Origin: Lysinibacillus sp. FSL K6-0232
GTDB lineage: Bacteria > Bacillota > Bacilli > Bacillales_A > Planococcaceae
Direction: 5' to 3'
DNA length: 64,000 nt
Assembly: GCF_038008325.1 (NCBI RefSeq)
Contig: NZ_JBBOYW010000001.1
Span: 1,974,001-2,038,000, forward strand
Positions 9,898-18,555 of this stretch are shown in pieces. The notes under the pieces are model-generated. The model did not search any database and was not told the DNA's origin. It worked only from the letters and a program-made list of their open reading frames with translations. How positions within the stretch are numbered: position 1 is the stretch's first letter; every line of letters begins with the position of its first letter. A program made the translations under genes and the position numbers.

Positions 9898-10650
9898 ATG
9901 TCTAATTTATCGGGAAAGGTTATTCTTATCACAGGCGCAAGTTCGGGTATTGGACTTGCCACAGCTGAGCTAATGGCATCTAAAGGGGCTAAGGTTATTA
10001 TTAATTATCATTCAAATGTAAAGGGTGCGATGGAAGCCGCTCAACGTATTCAAGAAAAAGATGGACATGCCCTTGCCATTCAAGCAGATGTTAGGAAGAA
10101 AGAAGAAGTGAACGCAATGGTTGAACAAGCTATTGCTACATTTGGCACAATTGACGTGCTAGTAAATAACGCAGGTGGTGGCATTCGCCAAAGCACATTT
10201 ATGGATATGTGTGAAGAGCTATGGGAAGAAACGTTCATATTAAATGTCAAGAGTGTTCTCCTATGCTCACAAGCTGTATTAAAATATATGATTCCGAAAA
10301 AAAGCGGAAAAATTATTAATATATCTTCAGCGGCTGCACGTATTGGCGGAGCAGGTGAAAGTATTCACTATGCATCTGCTAAAGGAGCAATCAATACAAT
10401 GACAATTGGCATGTCTAGAGAGCTAATTCAATATGGAATTATCGTAAATGGGGTAGCACCGGGAATGGTAGAAACACCTTTTCATCATAAATTTGCGCCT
10501 GGTGATAATCGACTTGAGCGTATGGTTTCATCTGTACCGATTAATCGGGCTGCAACACCTATGGAAATAGCAGAGGTCATTGCCTTTCTTTCCTGCGATG
10601 CTTCCAATTATATCCTTGGAGAAATTATTACTGTGAGCGGTGGACGATAA
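9898..10650 (+). CDS. Short-chain dehydrogenase/reductase
   Basis: NAD(P)-dependent classical SDR of 250 residues. The cofactor motif TGASSGIG is at 12-19, NNAG near 90-93, the catalytic Ser near 143-144, and Y158 and K162 in the YxxxK motif. The C-terminal segment ILGEIITVSGG is typical of FabG-like members. TAGGAGGGAAG lies upstream of the start. The substrate cannot be assigned. It has its own terminator and stands apart from the transporter operon. Confidence 0.9.
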   Translation: MSNLSGKVILITGASSGIGLATAELMASKGAKVIINYHSNVKGAMEAAQRIQEKDGHALAIQADVRKKEEVNAMVEQAIATFGTIDVLVNNAGGGIRQSTFMDMCEELWEETFILNVKSVLLCSQAVLKYMIPKKSGKIINISSAAARIGGAGESIHYASAKGAINTMTIGMSRELIQYGIIVNGVAPGMVETPFHHKFAPGDNRLERMVSSVPINRAATPMEIAEVIAFLSCDASNYILGEIITVSGGR

Positions 10651-10668
10651 ATGCTGGATTTGAATAGG

Positions 10669-10715
10669 GAAAAAGCCTTGCTTCAATAAAATATAGCAAG
10701 ACTCTTCTATTTTTT
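10669..10715. terminator. Bidirectional terminator-like hairpin
   Basis: AGCCTTGCT and AGCAAGACT form a 9-bp stem, better paired on the minus strand where the odd pair is G-U and a T-run follows. It lies between the converging SDR gene and the minus-strand small gene. Confidence 0.5.
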
Positions 10716-10736
10716 TATCATCACTCAGCAAAATCA

Positions 10737-10832
10737 CTATTTTCTCGAATTCCACTCTGCATAAAGAACAAAGCAGATGGCAAATGCTACGGCAATAATA
10801 AAAAACCATTGTGGTACACCGCCAAAGCTCAT
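10737..10832 (-). CDS. 31-residue single-pass membrane protein
   Basis: A small ORF reads MSFGGVPQWFF, then about 18 hydrophobic residues (IIAVAFAICFVLY), then AEWNSRK and a stop. GAGGTG lies 5 nt before the ATG, and a minus-strand terminator-like hairpin follows the stop. The protein is one transmembrane helix with a short basic tail. I do not recognise the family; small sporulation or cytochrome-associated peptides are possible but unproven. Confidence 0.6.
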   Translation of the reverse strand: MSFGGVPQWFFIIAVAFAICFVLYAEWNSRK

Positions 10833-10969
10833 ATTAACACCTCAATTATTAAAAGTTTTTTGAATTCAGTAGGTCTTCTACAGCTTTTTTCTCCACAAAG
10901 CCCCAAAAATATTATAAAATAAGCAATAGACATTAGCTTTGCGCTAGTAAAGAGAGGTAGAGAGAGAAT

Positions 10970-11167
10970 ATGTTACATTTAAAATGGAAAGATGCGCCAA
11001 CATTACGAACAGTAACTTGTAAACATACAAATGCATCCAAATACTTAGTATCCAACGTATTAACAGTAGGAAAACAATACGAAGTGAAAAATGAAACAGA
11101 GGAGTTCATTTTTATCATCGATAATACAGGTAAAATCGGTGGCTATTATAAAGATTATTTTGAATAA
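10970..11167 (+). CDS. Small conserved protein (DUF6501-like)
   Basis: 65-residue soluble protein, mostly beta-strand in character, with the run KQYEVKNETEEFIFI and the end GGYYKDYFE. It recalls a short Bacillus family of unknown function (DUF6501) in length and in the YEVKNETEEF and KxGGxYKxYFE patterns; this is from memory, not a search. A purine-rich ribosome binding site (AGAGAGGTAGAGAG) precedes it and a terminator follows at once. It is probably a single-gene transcript. Confidence 0.65.
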   Translation: MLHLKWKDAPTLRTVTCKHTNASKYLVSNVLTVGKQYEVKNETEEFIFIIDNTGKIGGYYKDYFE

Positions 11168-11176
11168 ATAAGCATA

Positions 11177-11211
11177 GGGTGGTTCAGAACATGACTGAGC
11201 CACCCTTTTTA
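11177..11211. terminator. Terminator between converging genes
   Basis: GGGTGGTTCAG pairs with CTGAGCCACCC (one G-U) followed by TTTTT. It can serve both the small plus-strand gene and the minus-strand telA-like gene. Confidence 0.8.
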
Positions 11212-11218
11212 GCTGCTG

Positions 11219-12277
11219 CTAGAGCTTGCGAGCATTTGCTACATCCTGCAATTGCTGTTTTTCCTGCTCTGTTGCCGTATGTAGCGCAAAAACATCCTTA
11301 ATGGCTGTTTGTAGCTCCTGCTGCGTTTCCTTAAACTTTGATACTTGCTGCTCAAACGAAGAGCTTGCAAAGCGATCTTGTGCGCGGGATAAGCGTTCCT
11401 CTAGCTGTGCATAGTGCTGATCCATATGCATCGAGAGCATCATTGCAAGCTGATTTTTCCATAGTGGAATTAACGTAACAATGGAAAACTCTATTTTTTC
11501 AGCCAATGTTTGATTTGCCTGTTGAATCATACGAATTTGCGGAGCTGTTTGAAGTGCTACTTGCTGTGACACCTGTAAATCATAAATGCGCTGATCCAGC
11601 CGTTCGATTTGTGCGGCAAAGTCATTGAGCTGTTGAATGGCTAATGGCTGCTTTGTAGCTTGGACGCTTGCTACCTTTGCGGGTAGCTCCTCCTCAATAG
11701 CCTGCTGCTTTTTCATTTGACCAGCTACAATGGCTGTTGCGAGCTCCTCAAAAAATCCCCGATTATGTGCATAAAGAGCTTCTAAATTTTCAACATCTTT
11801 CATAAGCTGAAGCTGAGCACGTTCTAGCTGCACCCCAATACGCTCCACCTGTATACTAATACGCTCAAATTCTGTTAATGTTTGCTTCACAGTTGGCTCT
11901 GTTTTGCCAAAGATTTTTTTCAAAAAGGTTTGCTTCTTCGGCTCCAAGGCTGTTGGGTCTACGCGGTCTAATGTTTGCATAAGTGAATCAAGCATTTGTC
12001 CAATTTTCGTGACATCCTTTTGCTTGACCTGTGCAAGCATACGATCTGCAAATTGAGAGAGGGCTCGCTGTGAATCCTGACCGAGCGATAGCAATGATTC
12101 AAAATCAGTCAGGTCAATTTGGCTTGCATAGAGCAATGCACGACTTTGTGCAAGAGGCGATAGCGTTTCATATGTCGCCATCGCCTCTTGCTGTGGAGCC
12201 GCTTCTAAGTAGGATTGCACGAGCGGAGAAAGACCGGGTATTGTATGGAGCTGAAATGCATGATTATTTGCTGTCAT
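11219..12277 (-). CDS. TelA-family protein (toxic anion resistance; YaaN-like)
   Basis: 352-residue cytoplasmic, strongly helical protein of the TelA family. The central part reads PKKQTFLKKIFGKTEPTVKQTLTEFERI in several stretches and the C-terminal half is Gln-rich coiled coil (VTLIPLWKNQLAMML near 270). The family is named for tellurite resistance, but its biochemical role is unsettled. Its start overlaps the stop of the XpaC-like gene by 4 bp, matching the xpaC-yaaN arrangement of B. subtilis, so both are translated from one mRNA. Confidence 0.85.
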   Translation of the reverse strand: MTANNHAFQLHTIPGLSPLVQSYLEAAPQQEAMATYETLSPLAQSRALLYASQIDLTDFESLLSLGQDSQRALSQFADRMLAQVKQKDVTKIGQMLDSLMQTLDRVDPTALEPKKQTFLKKIFGKTEPTVKQTLTEFERISIQVERIGVQLERAQLQLMKDVENLEALYAHNRGFFEELATAIVAGQMKKQQAIEEELPAKVASVQATKQPLAIQQLNDFAAQIERLDQRIYDLQVSQQVALQTAPQIRMIQQANQTLAEKIEFSIVTLIPLWKNQLAMMLSMHMDQHYAQLEERLSRAQDRFASSSFEQQVSKFKETQQELQTAIKDVFALHTATEQEKQQLQDVANARKL

Positions 12278-12924
12278 TTTTCATCGCCTCGCCAGTCCAA
12301 TTGTTCTCTGCGTCTAAGGTTGGAGCGATTGGCAAATTCAATTTCCATTTGGAGATGGTCAATATCATTGGCAAGCGCATCCTTTAAATCGATTTGAATC
12401 GTATCGTTTAAATCGGTTAACGTTTCACGCGTTTTCGATAATGTTAATTGAATATCCTTATCCTTCACAGGCTGCTTTGATAGCATTGTATATTTCTCTG
12501 TTAGCTCGACAGCAGAAGGTAAGTGTGCATAGAAAAATTGCTCAACATTATAAAACTTCCGTGGATCAGTTTTGACGATTTTCACAATATTTTTCGAGAT
12601 ACGTGTCATTTCGAGCAGTTGCTTAAAGGCTGCAACAGAGCGGACACGTAAATAGTTTTGACTTAATGTTTGAATTTGCTTATTAGCTGTTGATAGCTGT
12701 GTTTCAATATGTTTGTATTCTTCTTTTGTGATACCTGCTAGTTGCATGACTTTTCTTTTTTGTCTATATTTCAACAATGCTGTACTCGTCGCATATGAAC
12801 CCCCAAACAGTAAACCACCAAGGAAGAATCCAGGATTTGCCGCAATGGTTGCGATAGAAACAGTTGTGAGCGAAATAAAGAAGCTAGCAGCATGTCTAGA
12901 AAAAAACTGTCCAACACTAAGCAT
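12274..12924 (-). CDS. xpaC: XpaC-like membrane protein
   Basis: I take the ATG at 12924 because AAGGAGG precedes it by 8 nt; the frame opens 8 codons earlier. The product has 216 residues. Two hydrophobic segments (about 10-50) form a membrane hairpin and a coiled, cytoplasmic C-terminal part follows. The family was named for hydrolysis of an indolyl phosphate dye, but no hydrolase motif is visible. Its coupling to the TelA-like gene supports a common role at the membrane. Confidence 0.8.
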   Translation of the reverse strand: MLSVGQFFSRHAASFFISLTTVSIATIAANPGFFLGGLLFGGSYATSTALLKYRQKRKVMQLAGITKEEYKHIETQLSTANKQIQTLSQNYLRVRSVAAFKQLLEMTRISKNIVKIVKTDPRKFYNVEQFFYAHLPSAVELTEKYTMLSKQPVKDKDIQLTLSKTRETLTDLNDTIQIDLKDALANDIDHLQMEIEFANRSNLRRREQLDWRGDEK

Positions 12925-13117
12925 TGTTCCTTCCTCCTTGCTTTTCAATATACCTATCTTCTTATACGAAATAATCGACAGAAAGTTTCATTGAAAAAAG
13001 AAACCTTACATAAATTTTACTGCGAATCGCTAACTTTCTCAATGATAACCAACTTAAAATACGCAGTTTCGCCATAGAGCCCTGTGATCAAGCAAAATTT
13101 CCAAGCATTGCGTAACC

Positions 13118-13151
13118 TAAAAAAGAGCCAGACTAAACAATGTCTGACTCC
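13118..13151 (-). terminator. Terminator of the acylphosphatase gene
   Basis: On the minus strand GAGTCAGAC pairs with GTCTGGCTC (one G-U) and is followed by six T residues. The stop codon of the gene lies in the loop. Confidence 0.75.
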
Positions 13152-13414
13152 ATGCGTACATATCCTTTTAAATCATCGTATAGCTCTAGTGAAAATGAAT
13201 TGGAATCGGCTTGTGGGCTTACACCTTTTTGTACAAAAAGCAGGAATTCATTGATAGCTTTTTCGGAGCCTTCCACCTCTACCTCAATTTGGTCTGCATC
13301 ATTTAGCTTACAATAGCCCTTTAAGCCTAATTCAATCGCTTTTTGTTTAATAAAGAAACGATAGCCTGTTCCATACACATCGCCAAAAAATTTAATTTTT
13401 GCTCGTTTATTCAA
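13133..13414 (-). CDS. acyP: Acylphosphatase-like protein with altered active site
   Basis: 93 residues, the length of acylphosphatases, which hydrolyse carboxyl-phosphate bonds such as acetyl phosphate. The phosphate-binding loop is GDVYGTGYR with the catalytic Arg at about 19. In the family the second catalytic residue is Asn in GWVxN; here the aligned segment is GYCKLN, with Leu at that position and Asn one residue later. Activity is therefore uncertain. The gene is monocistronic with its own terminator. Confidence 0.75.
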   Translation of the reverse strand: MNKRAKIKFFGDVYGTGYRFFIKQKAIELGLKGYCKLNDADQIEVEVEGSEKAINEFLLFVQKGVSPQADSNSFSLELYDDLKGYVRMESDIV

Positions 13415-13458
13415 GCGAATACCTCCTACGAATGTGGGAGAGGGGATGACCTCTCCAG

Positions 13459-15186
13459 TTATTGCATCACACGATCTTTTTCTACATAGGCAATTAAGTT
13501 ATTAATATAATAAAGAACTTGCTCAGATGCTTTGTTAATCTCTGTTAAATGAACCTCAGCCTGTTCGATATTGCCCGCTTTATGAGCCTCTGCTGCAAGC
13601 TTCGCTGATTCATGTACTTGTAAATGATAGCTATCTAATTCACGGTAATCCTGTAAATGACCAAAGCGCTCGACTGTGCGAGGAGCTGTATACCATTTAC
13701 CAAGACGACAATCTCGATGAGAGGAAACATCGCTTGGTTCAACATGCTCCAAGCCAAGGAACATATTATAAATGCGCCACTTCCATAAAATATGATCTGC
13801 CTTTGATAATTGTAGCAGAGCAATCGATGATAGCTGGACATTGTTATTGGTAATAATATCATTGCGGAAGCGATTAATTTCCTGCCCTAATAAATGAATA
13901 TCATTTGAGGTTTGATGACTATAGTCACGTATCTCTTCCTGCAAGTTTGAAATTTCAATCATTCTTGTAGATACTTCATCAATTGCGGCTGCCTGCTCCT
14001 GCGAGATGGCTGCTGTATTTGTGACATCCAGATTAATACGCTCAATTGCCTCAACAATCGCGTTTAATAATGGTAATGAATCCTTTGCCTCAATCGTTGC
14101 TTCTTTAATAATGGTAGTTGTATCTGTAATAGAGCTGGCTACATCATTGGAATAGCTTTTTAAATGATGGACATTTGACGATACTTCACTTAGCGCAGAA
14201 ACCGTGCTTTCAGCGAGCTTTCGTACCTCCTGTGCAACAACCGCAAAGCCCTTGCCATGCTCACCCGCACGTGCCGCTTCAATCGAGGCATTTAAGGCAA
14301 GCAAATTTGTTTGGTCAGCAATTTGATTAATTAATGTAACAACCTGCTCAATATCATTTACCCGTTTTTGCAATTCTGAAAATGATTGTACAATCGAGGC
14401 AAACGTTTCTTCTGTTTTAAAGATTTCCGATAAGGCATGCTCAATCGCATTTTTCCCCTTTGTTGCATAATCAACAGATTCCGTTGTTTTTTCGGATATA
14501 TGTGAGGACATGCGTGCGACTTCATTAATTGAAGCGGCAATTTCCTCTGTGGCAGCCGTAGAGGATTGAATTTCCTCATGCTGCTTATCTAAGCTAAATA
14601 CTAAATCCTTCATATACATAATTTTTGCATTTACATCCATTAAAGAGGATATTTCACTGACAACGTTTTCAATAATACGCTCTGTTAATACCTCCACAAG
14701 CAATTCCTGATCGACATTGACAGCGGCCTGGAAGGATTTCATATATTGAAAGGCTTTGTTTGGCTTGAGGCCGAAATTGTGTAAAATATATGTAGTAATA
14801 TAAAATGCAAATTGATTAAAGACAACGATTAATTGCCCTGGTTGATATCGATGCTGACGCAGTAAATTAAAAAACTTAATCGTTTCATCCACATAAGCAT
14901 CATCACGCGTTGCAAGGAAAAACTGTGATAAATATCGTTCAATCTGCTCTTCACGAATCGTTATTTGAGAGGTAGGGGATATCTCACGTAAATACTGCTG
15001 AAAAATGGCATTCATAGAAGGTGAAATATCTTTTAGCTTGTCATAGAGTGCTTTGAGATGTGCTTCATCCTCTGATTGAAAATGATTGAATGTTAATGTT
15101 TGGTGAAATCGACCTGTTGCATGTAAATCTGTGCCGCGTTTAAGTAACTCATCTAGCTCTGCCTTAGGACGAATGCTTGAAAACAT
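13459..15186 (-). CDS. Soluble chemoreceptor: globin-like sensor, MCP signalling domain, CZB domain
   Basis: The start at 15186 has GGGAGG 8 nt upstream; the frame continues 32 codons further but lacks such a site. The product has 575 residues and no transmembrane helix. Residues about 40-180 resemble the protoglobin sensor of HemAT, with H112 a candidate haem ligand. Residues about 200-440 form a methyl-accepting signalling coiled coil with the conserved hairpin tip [20 protein letters not shown] (289-308). The C-terminal 110 residues form a chemoreceptor zinc-binding (CZB) domain with ligands H465, C493, H521 and H525. It should signal through CheW/CheA in response to oxygen or redox and zinc state; that is inference. 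Confidence 0.88.
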   Translation of the reverse strand: MFSSIRPKAELDELLKRGTDLHATGRFHQTLTFNHFQSEDEAHLKALYDKLKDISPSMNAIFQQYLREISPTSQITIREEQIERYLSQFFLATRDDAYVDETIKFFNLLRQHRYQPGQLIVVFNQFAFYITTYILHNFGLKPNKAFQYMKSFQAAVNVDQELLVEVLTERIIENVVSEISSLMDVNAKIMYMKDLVFSLDKQHEEIQSSTAATEEIAASINEVARMSSHISEKTTESVDYATKGKNAIEHALSEIFKTEETFASIVQSFSELQKRVNDIEQVVTLINQIADQTNLLALNASIEAARAGEHGKGFAVVAQEVRKLAESTVSALSEVSSNVHHLKSYSNDVASSITDTTTIIKEATIEAKDSLPLLNAIVEAIERINLDVTNTAAISQEQAAAIDEVSTRMIEISNLQEEIRDYSHQTSNDIHLLGQEINRFRNDIITNNNVQLSSIALLQLSKADHILWKWRIYNMFLGLEHVEPSDVSSHRDCRLGKWYTAPRTVERFGHLQDYRELDSYHLQVHESAKLAAEAHKAGNIEQAEVHLTEINKASEQVLYYINNLIAYVEKDRVMQ

Positions 15187-15310
15187 AAAAAATACCTCCC
15201 AATAGTATGTATAATAAGGTAATAATAGCATAATACAGGTGGTTTTAATAGACATTTCAGATGGCTTTGCTAAAATGAACATATCTTATGACAGCAAGGA
15301 ATGGACAAAT

Positions 15311-15595
15311 ATGTATACAATTATTTACATGAAAGCAGACTATGAGCCTTGGTGGAAATTTGAAGGCTGGGAAGCGTTTATTCAAACACAGGATACATTT
15401 GAAACAAAGGAGCTATTTGAGCTTGCCTTACAACAAAAATTAGCGCACTTTCGCTCCATTTATCAGCATGAGGCTACAAAGGAGGGGCAGTATTGGGCTT
15501 TTTGGTCAGAGGATGAAAGCTTTTACTGTGAGGCTTGTGATGATGATGCACAGGTTTATCATGGCATTATTGCTTGTAAGCGAGAAGTGCTGTAA
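15311..15595 (+). CDS. DUF1033-like protein
   Basis: 94-residue acidic, Trp-rich protein beginning MYTIIYMKADYEPWW, with a central GWEAFIQT and a C-terminal WAFWSEDE / YCEACDDD region. It matches my recollection of the DUF1033 family, which has no known function. I prefer ATG 15311 over the earlier in-frame GTG 15239 because the earlier start would extend into the divergent promoter region; an AAGGA lies 10 nt upstream of 15311. Confidence 0.7.
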   Translation: MYTIIYMKADYEPWWKFEGWEAFIQTQDTFETKELFELALQQKLAHFRSIYQHEATKEGQYWAFWSEDESFYCEACDDDAQVYHGIIACKREVL

Positions 15596-15635
15596 AATAA
15601 TTTCGAAAAAAACGTAAAAAAGCTCTTTTCTTTAT

Positions 15636-15664
15636 TTGACAAAATTATGAATAGCGGTTATACT
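15636..15664 (+). promoter_or_regulatory. Strong sigma-A promoter of the cold-shock gene
   Basis: TTGACA (15636-15641) and TATACT (15659-15664) with a 17-bp spacer. Initiation near 15671 gives a leader of about 150 nt before the cold-shock ORF, as is usual for csp genes. Confidence 0.85.
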
Positions 15665-15699
15665 TAGGTTAACAATTTAATTGCTTCACCGGAAACATG

Positions 15700-15764
15700 A
15701 ATTCACATATTACAAAAAGTGATCGCGTTAGTTCGGTACTCTTTGTAATATGTGAATTTTTTTC
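15700..15764 (+). promoter_or_regulatory. Terminator-like hairpin in the cold-shock leader
   Basis: A perfect 17-bp stem joins 15700-15716 to 15742-15758, with a 25-nt loop, and TTTTT follows. It has the form of an intrinsic terminator but lies between the promoter and the ORF. It may be an attenuator or a temperature-responsive leader element. Confidence 0.75.
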
Positions 15765-15818
15765 ATTCGCTGAAGAAATTACATATTGTTCACTTTTATT
15801 TTTTGGAGGTTTTCTTAA

Positions 15819-16019
15819 ATGAAACAAGGTACAGTAAAATGGTTTAACTCAGAAAAAGGTTTTGGATTTATCGAAGTTGAAGGTGAAAACGACGTATTCG
15901 TACACTTCTCAGCTATCCAAGGCGAAGGTTTCAAAACTCTTGACGAAGGTCAAAAAGTGGAATTCGAAGTTGTAGATGGCAACCGCGGACCACAAGCTGC
16001 TAACGTAACTAAACTTTAA
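15819..16019 (+). CDS. Cold-shock protein (CspB family)
   Basis: 66-residue OB-fold protein that binds single-stranded nucleic acid and acts as an RNA chaperone. Both RNA-binding motifs are visible: KGFGFIEV (RNP1) and VFVHF (RNP2). TTTGGAGG lies 11 nt upstream of the start. The long structured leader suggests post-initiation control of expression. A strong hairpin terminator follows. Confidence 0.97.
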   Translation: MKQGTVKWFNSEKGFGFIEVEGENDVFVHFSAIQGEGFKTLDEGQKVEFEVVDGNRGPQAANVTKL

Positions 16020-16050
16020 TTCATAACAATTAAAATTACTTTCGTTAAAC

Positions 16051-16085
16051 AAAGACACTCTATGCATATAGAGTGTCTTTTTTCA
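16051..16085. terminator. Terminator of the cold-shock gene
   Basis: AGACACTCTAT (16053-16063) pairs with ATAGAGTGTCT (16068-16078), with an A-run before and a T-run after, so it can act for both converging transcripts. Confidence 0.88.
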
Positions 16086-16090
16086 TACTG

Positions 16091-16753
16091 CTATGGAATC
16101 GTAATCGTTAAGCCATCTATTGCATACAACACAATGATCACTCCAACAATACACATCATCCAAGACAGGGTGGAATGCGTGCTAGTGGATAGCTTATCCC
16201 GCAGCTTTACCAAGGCTGTGTGCATATATTTGCCCATGAACGAATACCCAGCAAAGAGAAGAAGGGCAGGCGCAATCATGATTAGATTATAGGCGGCAAT
16301 AATAAGCAGACGATAGAGGAGGGAAATATCCATTGTGGCGACTAAGCCAATAGCCGCAAAATAAGGAAATGCGGTTCCTGCTTCCATAAAAAATGTCATT
16401 ATCCCTACAAGCACCATAGACAATAGCCCCTGCGTTTGCGGTGTCGGCAAAGCATTCTTCTTGGCAGGCACATAGTAGCTGCCGATAAATAAGCCCACTC
16501 CTATAATGAAAAGAACCCATCGAAAGAATTGACTTTGAAAAAAGCTTGCAAATGCTCCCACGATATAATCGAAGCCAAACATTAGCATAACTCCTAATAA
16601 AAAATACAGAATGACAACGGTTAATAAATATGCTCCTAATCGGACAATGCGATTGTTACGATCAGCTAGTATCAAATATATTGTTACGCCAATAATGGTA
16701 GGGCTTAATGTATCTAATAATGCGAATCCACCTAAAGACATCCATAGAGCCAC
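16091..16753 (-). CDS. GAP/Sap-family integral membrane protein
   Basis: 220 residues with six hydrophobic segments. The N-terminus LGGFALLDTLSPTIIGVTIYL carries the SPTIIG pattern of the GAP (Sap) family, distantly related to LysE-type exporters. Actinobacterial members help export glycolipids; in Firmicutes the substrate is unknown. A short soluble loop (YVPAKKNALPTPQTQ) divides two halves. The motif found at three loci in this window lies 73 nt upstream of its start. Confidence 0.75.
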   Translation of the reverse strand: MALWMSLGGFALLDTLSPTIIGVTIYLILADRNNRIVRLGAYLLTVVILYFLLGVMLMFGFDYIVGAFASFFQSQFFRWVLFIIGVGLFIGSYYVPAKKNALPTPQTQGLLSMVLVGIMTFFMEAGTAFPYFAAIGLVATMDISLLYRLLIIAAYNLIMIAPALLLFAGYSFMGKYMHTALVKLRDKLSTSTHSTLSWMMCIVGVIIVLYAIDGLTITIP

Positions 16754-16825
16754 TGCTCAAAAGCCTCCCTTCATAGCCTTATATACGATTAAACATACAG
16801 AATGTTTCATTATTTTTCTAACAAT

Positions 16826-16843
16826 AATATTATTATGTAAACT
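16826..16843. repeat. 18-bp shared upstream motif, copy 1
   Basis: AATATTATTATGTAAACT occurs exactly here, at 18463-18480 and at 50619-50636, each time 68-80 nt from a start codon. Here it is followed by the near-palindrome AACTAATAGTT. It may be an operator of a local regulator. Confidence 0.6.
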
Positions 16844-16869
16844 AATAGTTAAACCTGTTTATCACAGGT

Positions 16870-17694
16870 TTATGGGTAGACGTGCTCTGATTGAATAGAA
16901 TGAAGCTGCTGCACAGGGACAAATAATCCTACACGTCCATAGCTATCATGCTTCATTGTAGCGAAAACAATGCCAATGACCTCTCCTTGCTCATTGATCA
17001 CAGGGCTACCACTATTGCCACGATAAACAGGTGCTTGTAGCATCATAACAGGTTCCTGCCATCCCTCCAATTGAATGGATGTTAGCAATGTTCCTTCATT
17101 TGCAATACCTGTAAAGTAAAGCGGATTGCCAATAAAGGTAATATGCTCATCAGGCTGAAATATTGGATTATCAGCAAGCGGTAGGTGAGGGAGCTGCTCT
17201 GCCTCCACCTGCAATAAGGCTAAATCAACCTCTGGGTAGCTTTGCAGAAGTGTTGCCTCCATCAAGCCCTCCTCAGGAAAGACAACCGCAAGCGTAGTGG
17301 CATCCTCAACAACATGGGCATTCGTAACAATTAAGCCATCAGCGGAAATGGCAAATCCAGTACCTTTACTTGTTCCTGCAGAAACTTCCACAACTGCCTT
17401 TTTATAGGTTTGAATATGCTCTTCGCTCGATAGGCGTGTCGATACTTGAATAAATTCAATAGCAGGAATGGAGTAAATTTGAAAAATTAAGGCAAACGTA
17501 TTAAAAACTAACACCAATGCCATCGCCCAAACGATCCAGCGAATAAGCGGTCGTTGCTGTCGTGGCTGTTGCCCAGCAAGTCGTTCTTGGTGCTCTTGTG
17601 CCAATGCTTTTTGCTGCTCAGCCAGTACAAGCTCAATGAATTCCTCTTCTGTTAATTCTTCCTGCTCTGTTGGTGATGGCTGTTGCTTGCTCAT
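16870..17694 (-). CDS. Membrane-anchored trypsin-like serine protease
   Basis: 274 residues. An acidic cytoplasmic N-terminus (about 1-50) is followed by one membrane helix (about 51-75) and an extracytoplasmic HtrA-like protease domain. The triad is intact: H127 in TNAHVV, D157 in PEVDLALL and S228 in RGNSGSPV. No PDZ domain follows, unlike standard HtrA/DegP. It lies 59 bp downstream of a lipoprotein gene on the same strand and may be co-transcribed with it. A role in surface protein quality control is likely but inferred. Confidence 0.85.
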   Translation of the reverse strand: MSKQQPSPTEQEELTEEEFIELVLAEQQKALAQEHQERLAGQQPRQQRPLIRWIVWAMALVLVFNTFALIFQIYSIPAIEFIQVSTRLSSEEHIQTYKKAVVEVSAGTSKGTGFAISADGLIVTNAHVVEDATTLAVVFPEEGLMEATLLQSYPEVDLALLQVEAEQLPHLPLADNPIFQPDEHITFIGNPLYFTGIANEGTLLTSIQLEGWQEPVMMLQAPVYRGNSGSPVINEQGEVIGIVFATMKHDSYGRVGLFVPVQQLHSIQSEHVYP

Positions 17695-17753
17695 TGAATC
17701 CCCCCTTCACGACAACAGCAGACGCCCAAGCTGGACGCCTGTTTCTAACAATA

Positions 17754-18383
17754 CTATTCTATTTTTTGTAAGGTTGATGTGACGACAAATGGCTCATCTT
17801 CTGCTGTTTGCATCGTATGCTCTGTGCGAATAAGACCGATGCCTGCTACAAAAAATTTGGTTGTCGTCATGCCATCCTCTAAGCGTGTTAGCTGGATAAC
17901 ATCGTGATAGACTGTTGTCCCTGTATCAACCGTAGCGTTTGTCGATTCAATTGTCCAGCCTTGAAAGCTTGTGCCCACCTGTAATGGCTGCTGAAGAATT
18001 GTTTCGAGCACAGGGTAAGCAGCCGCCTCTGCTGCACTTGGCAATGCTGGCTCACTATCAACAGGCTCTTGGAAGACAAGGTCAATCGTTGTATTTGTAA
18101 TGCGGTAGATTTTTAAGAGAACAACACCACCATTATCCTCTAGCTGTGCAATATGCTCGGCATCTAGAAAGGTTGTACGCAATGTATAGCCTGCGAATTC
18201 ATTGCCTTCCCCTTGAAAATAAGCAGTAGACCCATCTGGTGGGAAAAAGGATCGCAAAGCTCCTTGCTCTTGTTGAGCGGGTGTTTTGTCTTCTACCGTA
18301 GGCGTAGTGACTGGTACAACAGGCTCTGCTGTACAGCCAGCAAATAATGTAGCAAGAGAAAGAACTAGTATAGTACGTTTCAT
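17754..18383 (-). CDS. Lipoprotein of unknown function
   Basis: 209 residues with a lipoprotein signal: MKRTILVLSLATLFAGC, lipidated C17. A Pro/Thr linker and a mixed alpha/beta domain follow; the repeated elements FFPPDGSTAYFQGEGNEFAGY and GTTVYHDVIQL suggest a beta-rich fold. I do not recognise the family. It precedes the membrane protease gene on the same strand, so the two may act together outside the membrane. Confidence 0.75.
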   Translation of the reverse strand: MKRTILVLSLATLFAGCTAEPVVPVTTPTVEDKTPAQQEQGALRSFFPPDGSTAYFQGEGNEFAGYTLRTTFLDAEHIAQLEDNGGVVLLKIYRITNTTIDLVFQEPVDSEPALPSAAEAAAYPVLETILQQPLQVGTSFQGWTIESTNATVDTGTTVYHDVIQLTRLEDGMTTTKFFVAGIGLIRTEHTMQTAEDEPFVVTSTLQKIE

Positions 18384-18462
18384 ACAACAAACCCCTTCGC
18401 TCTTTTCTTTTAGTATACGTAAATAATGTGCATTAGACGAATAATATGTTAATAATACTAGT

Positions 18463-18480
18463 AATATTATTATGTAAACT
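18463..18480. repeat. 18-bp shared upstream motif, copy 2
   Basis: Exact copy of the motif at 16826 and 50619. It lies between the divergent lipoprotein and DinB-family genes, 80 and 76 nt from their starts. The near-palindrome AACTATTAGTT follows it. Confidence 0.6.
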
Positions 18481-18494
18481 ATTAGTTGAAAAAC

Positions 18495-18523
18495 TTGTCA
18501 CAGCTATAAAAATTCACTATGAT
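18495..18523 (+). promoter_or_regulatory. Promoter of the DinB-family gene
   Basis: TTGTCA (18495-18500) and TATGAT (18518-18523) with a 17-bp spacer, 32 nt before the start codon. The shared 18-bp motif ends 14 bp upstream of the -35 hexamer. Confidence 0.7.
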
Positions 18524-18555
18524 AGAATGGAAGTTAAAAAATAGGGGGTTACAGG

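Noticed and set aside
11226-11414. Plus-strand ORF opposite telA
   Set aside because: Shadow of the real minus-strand gene, with Cys/Ser-rich composition and no ribosome binding site.
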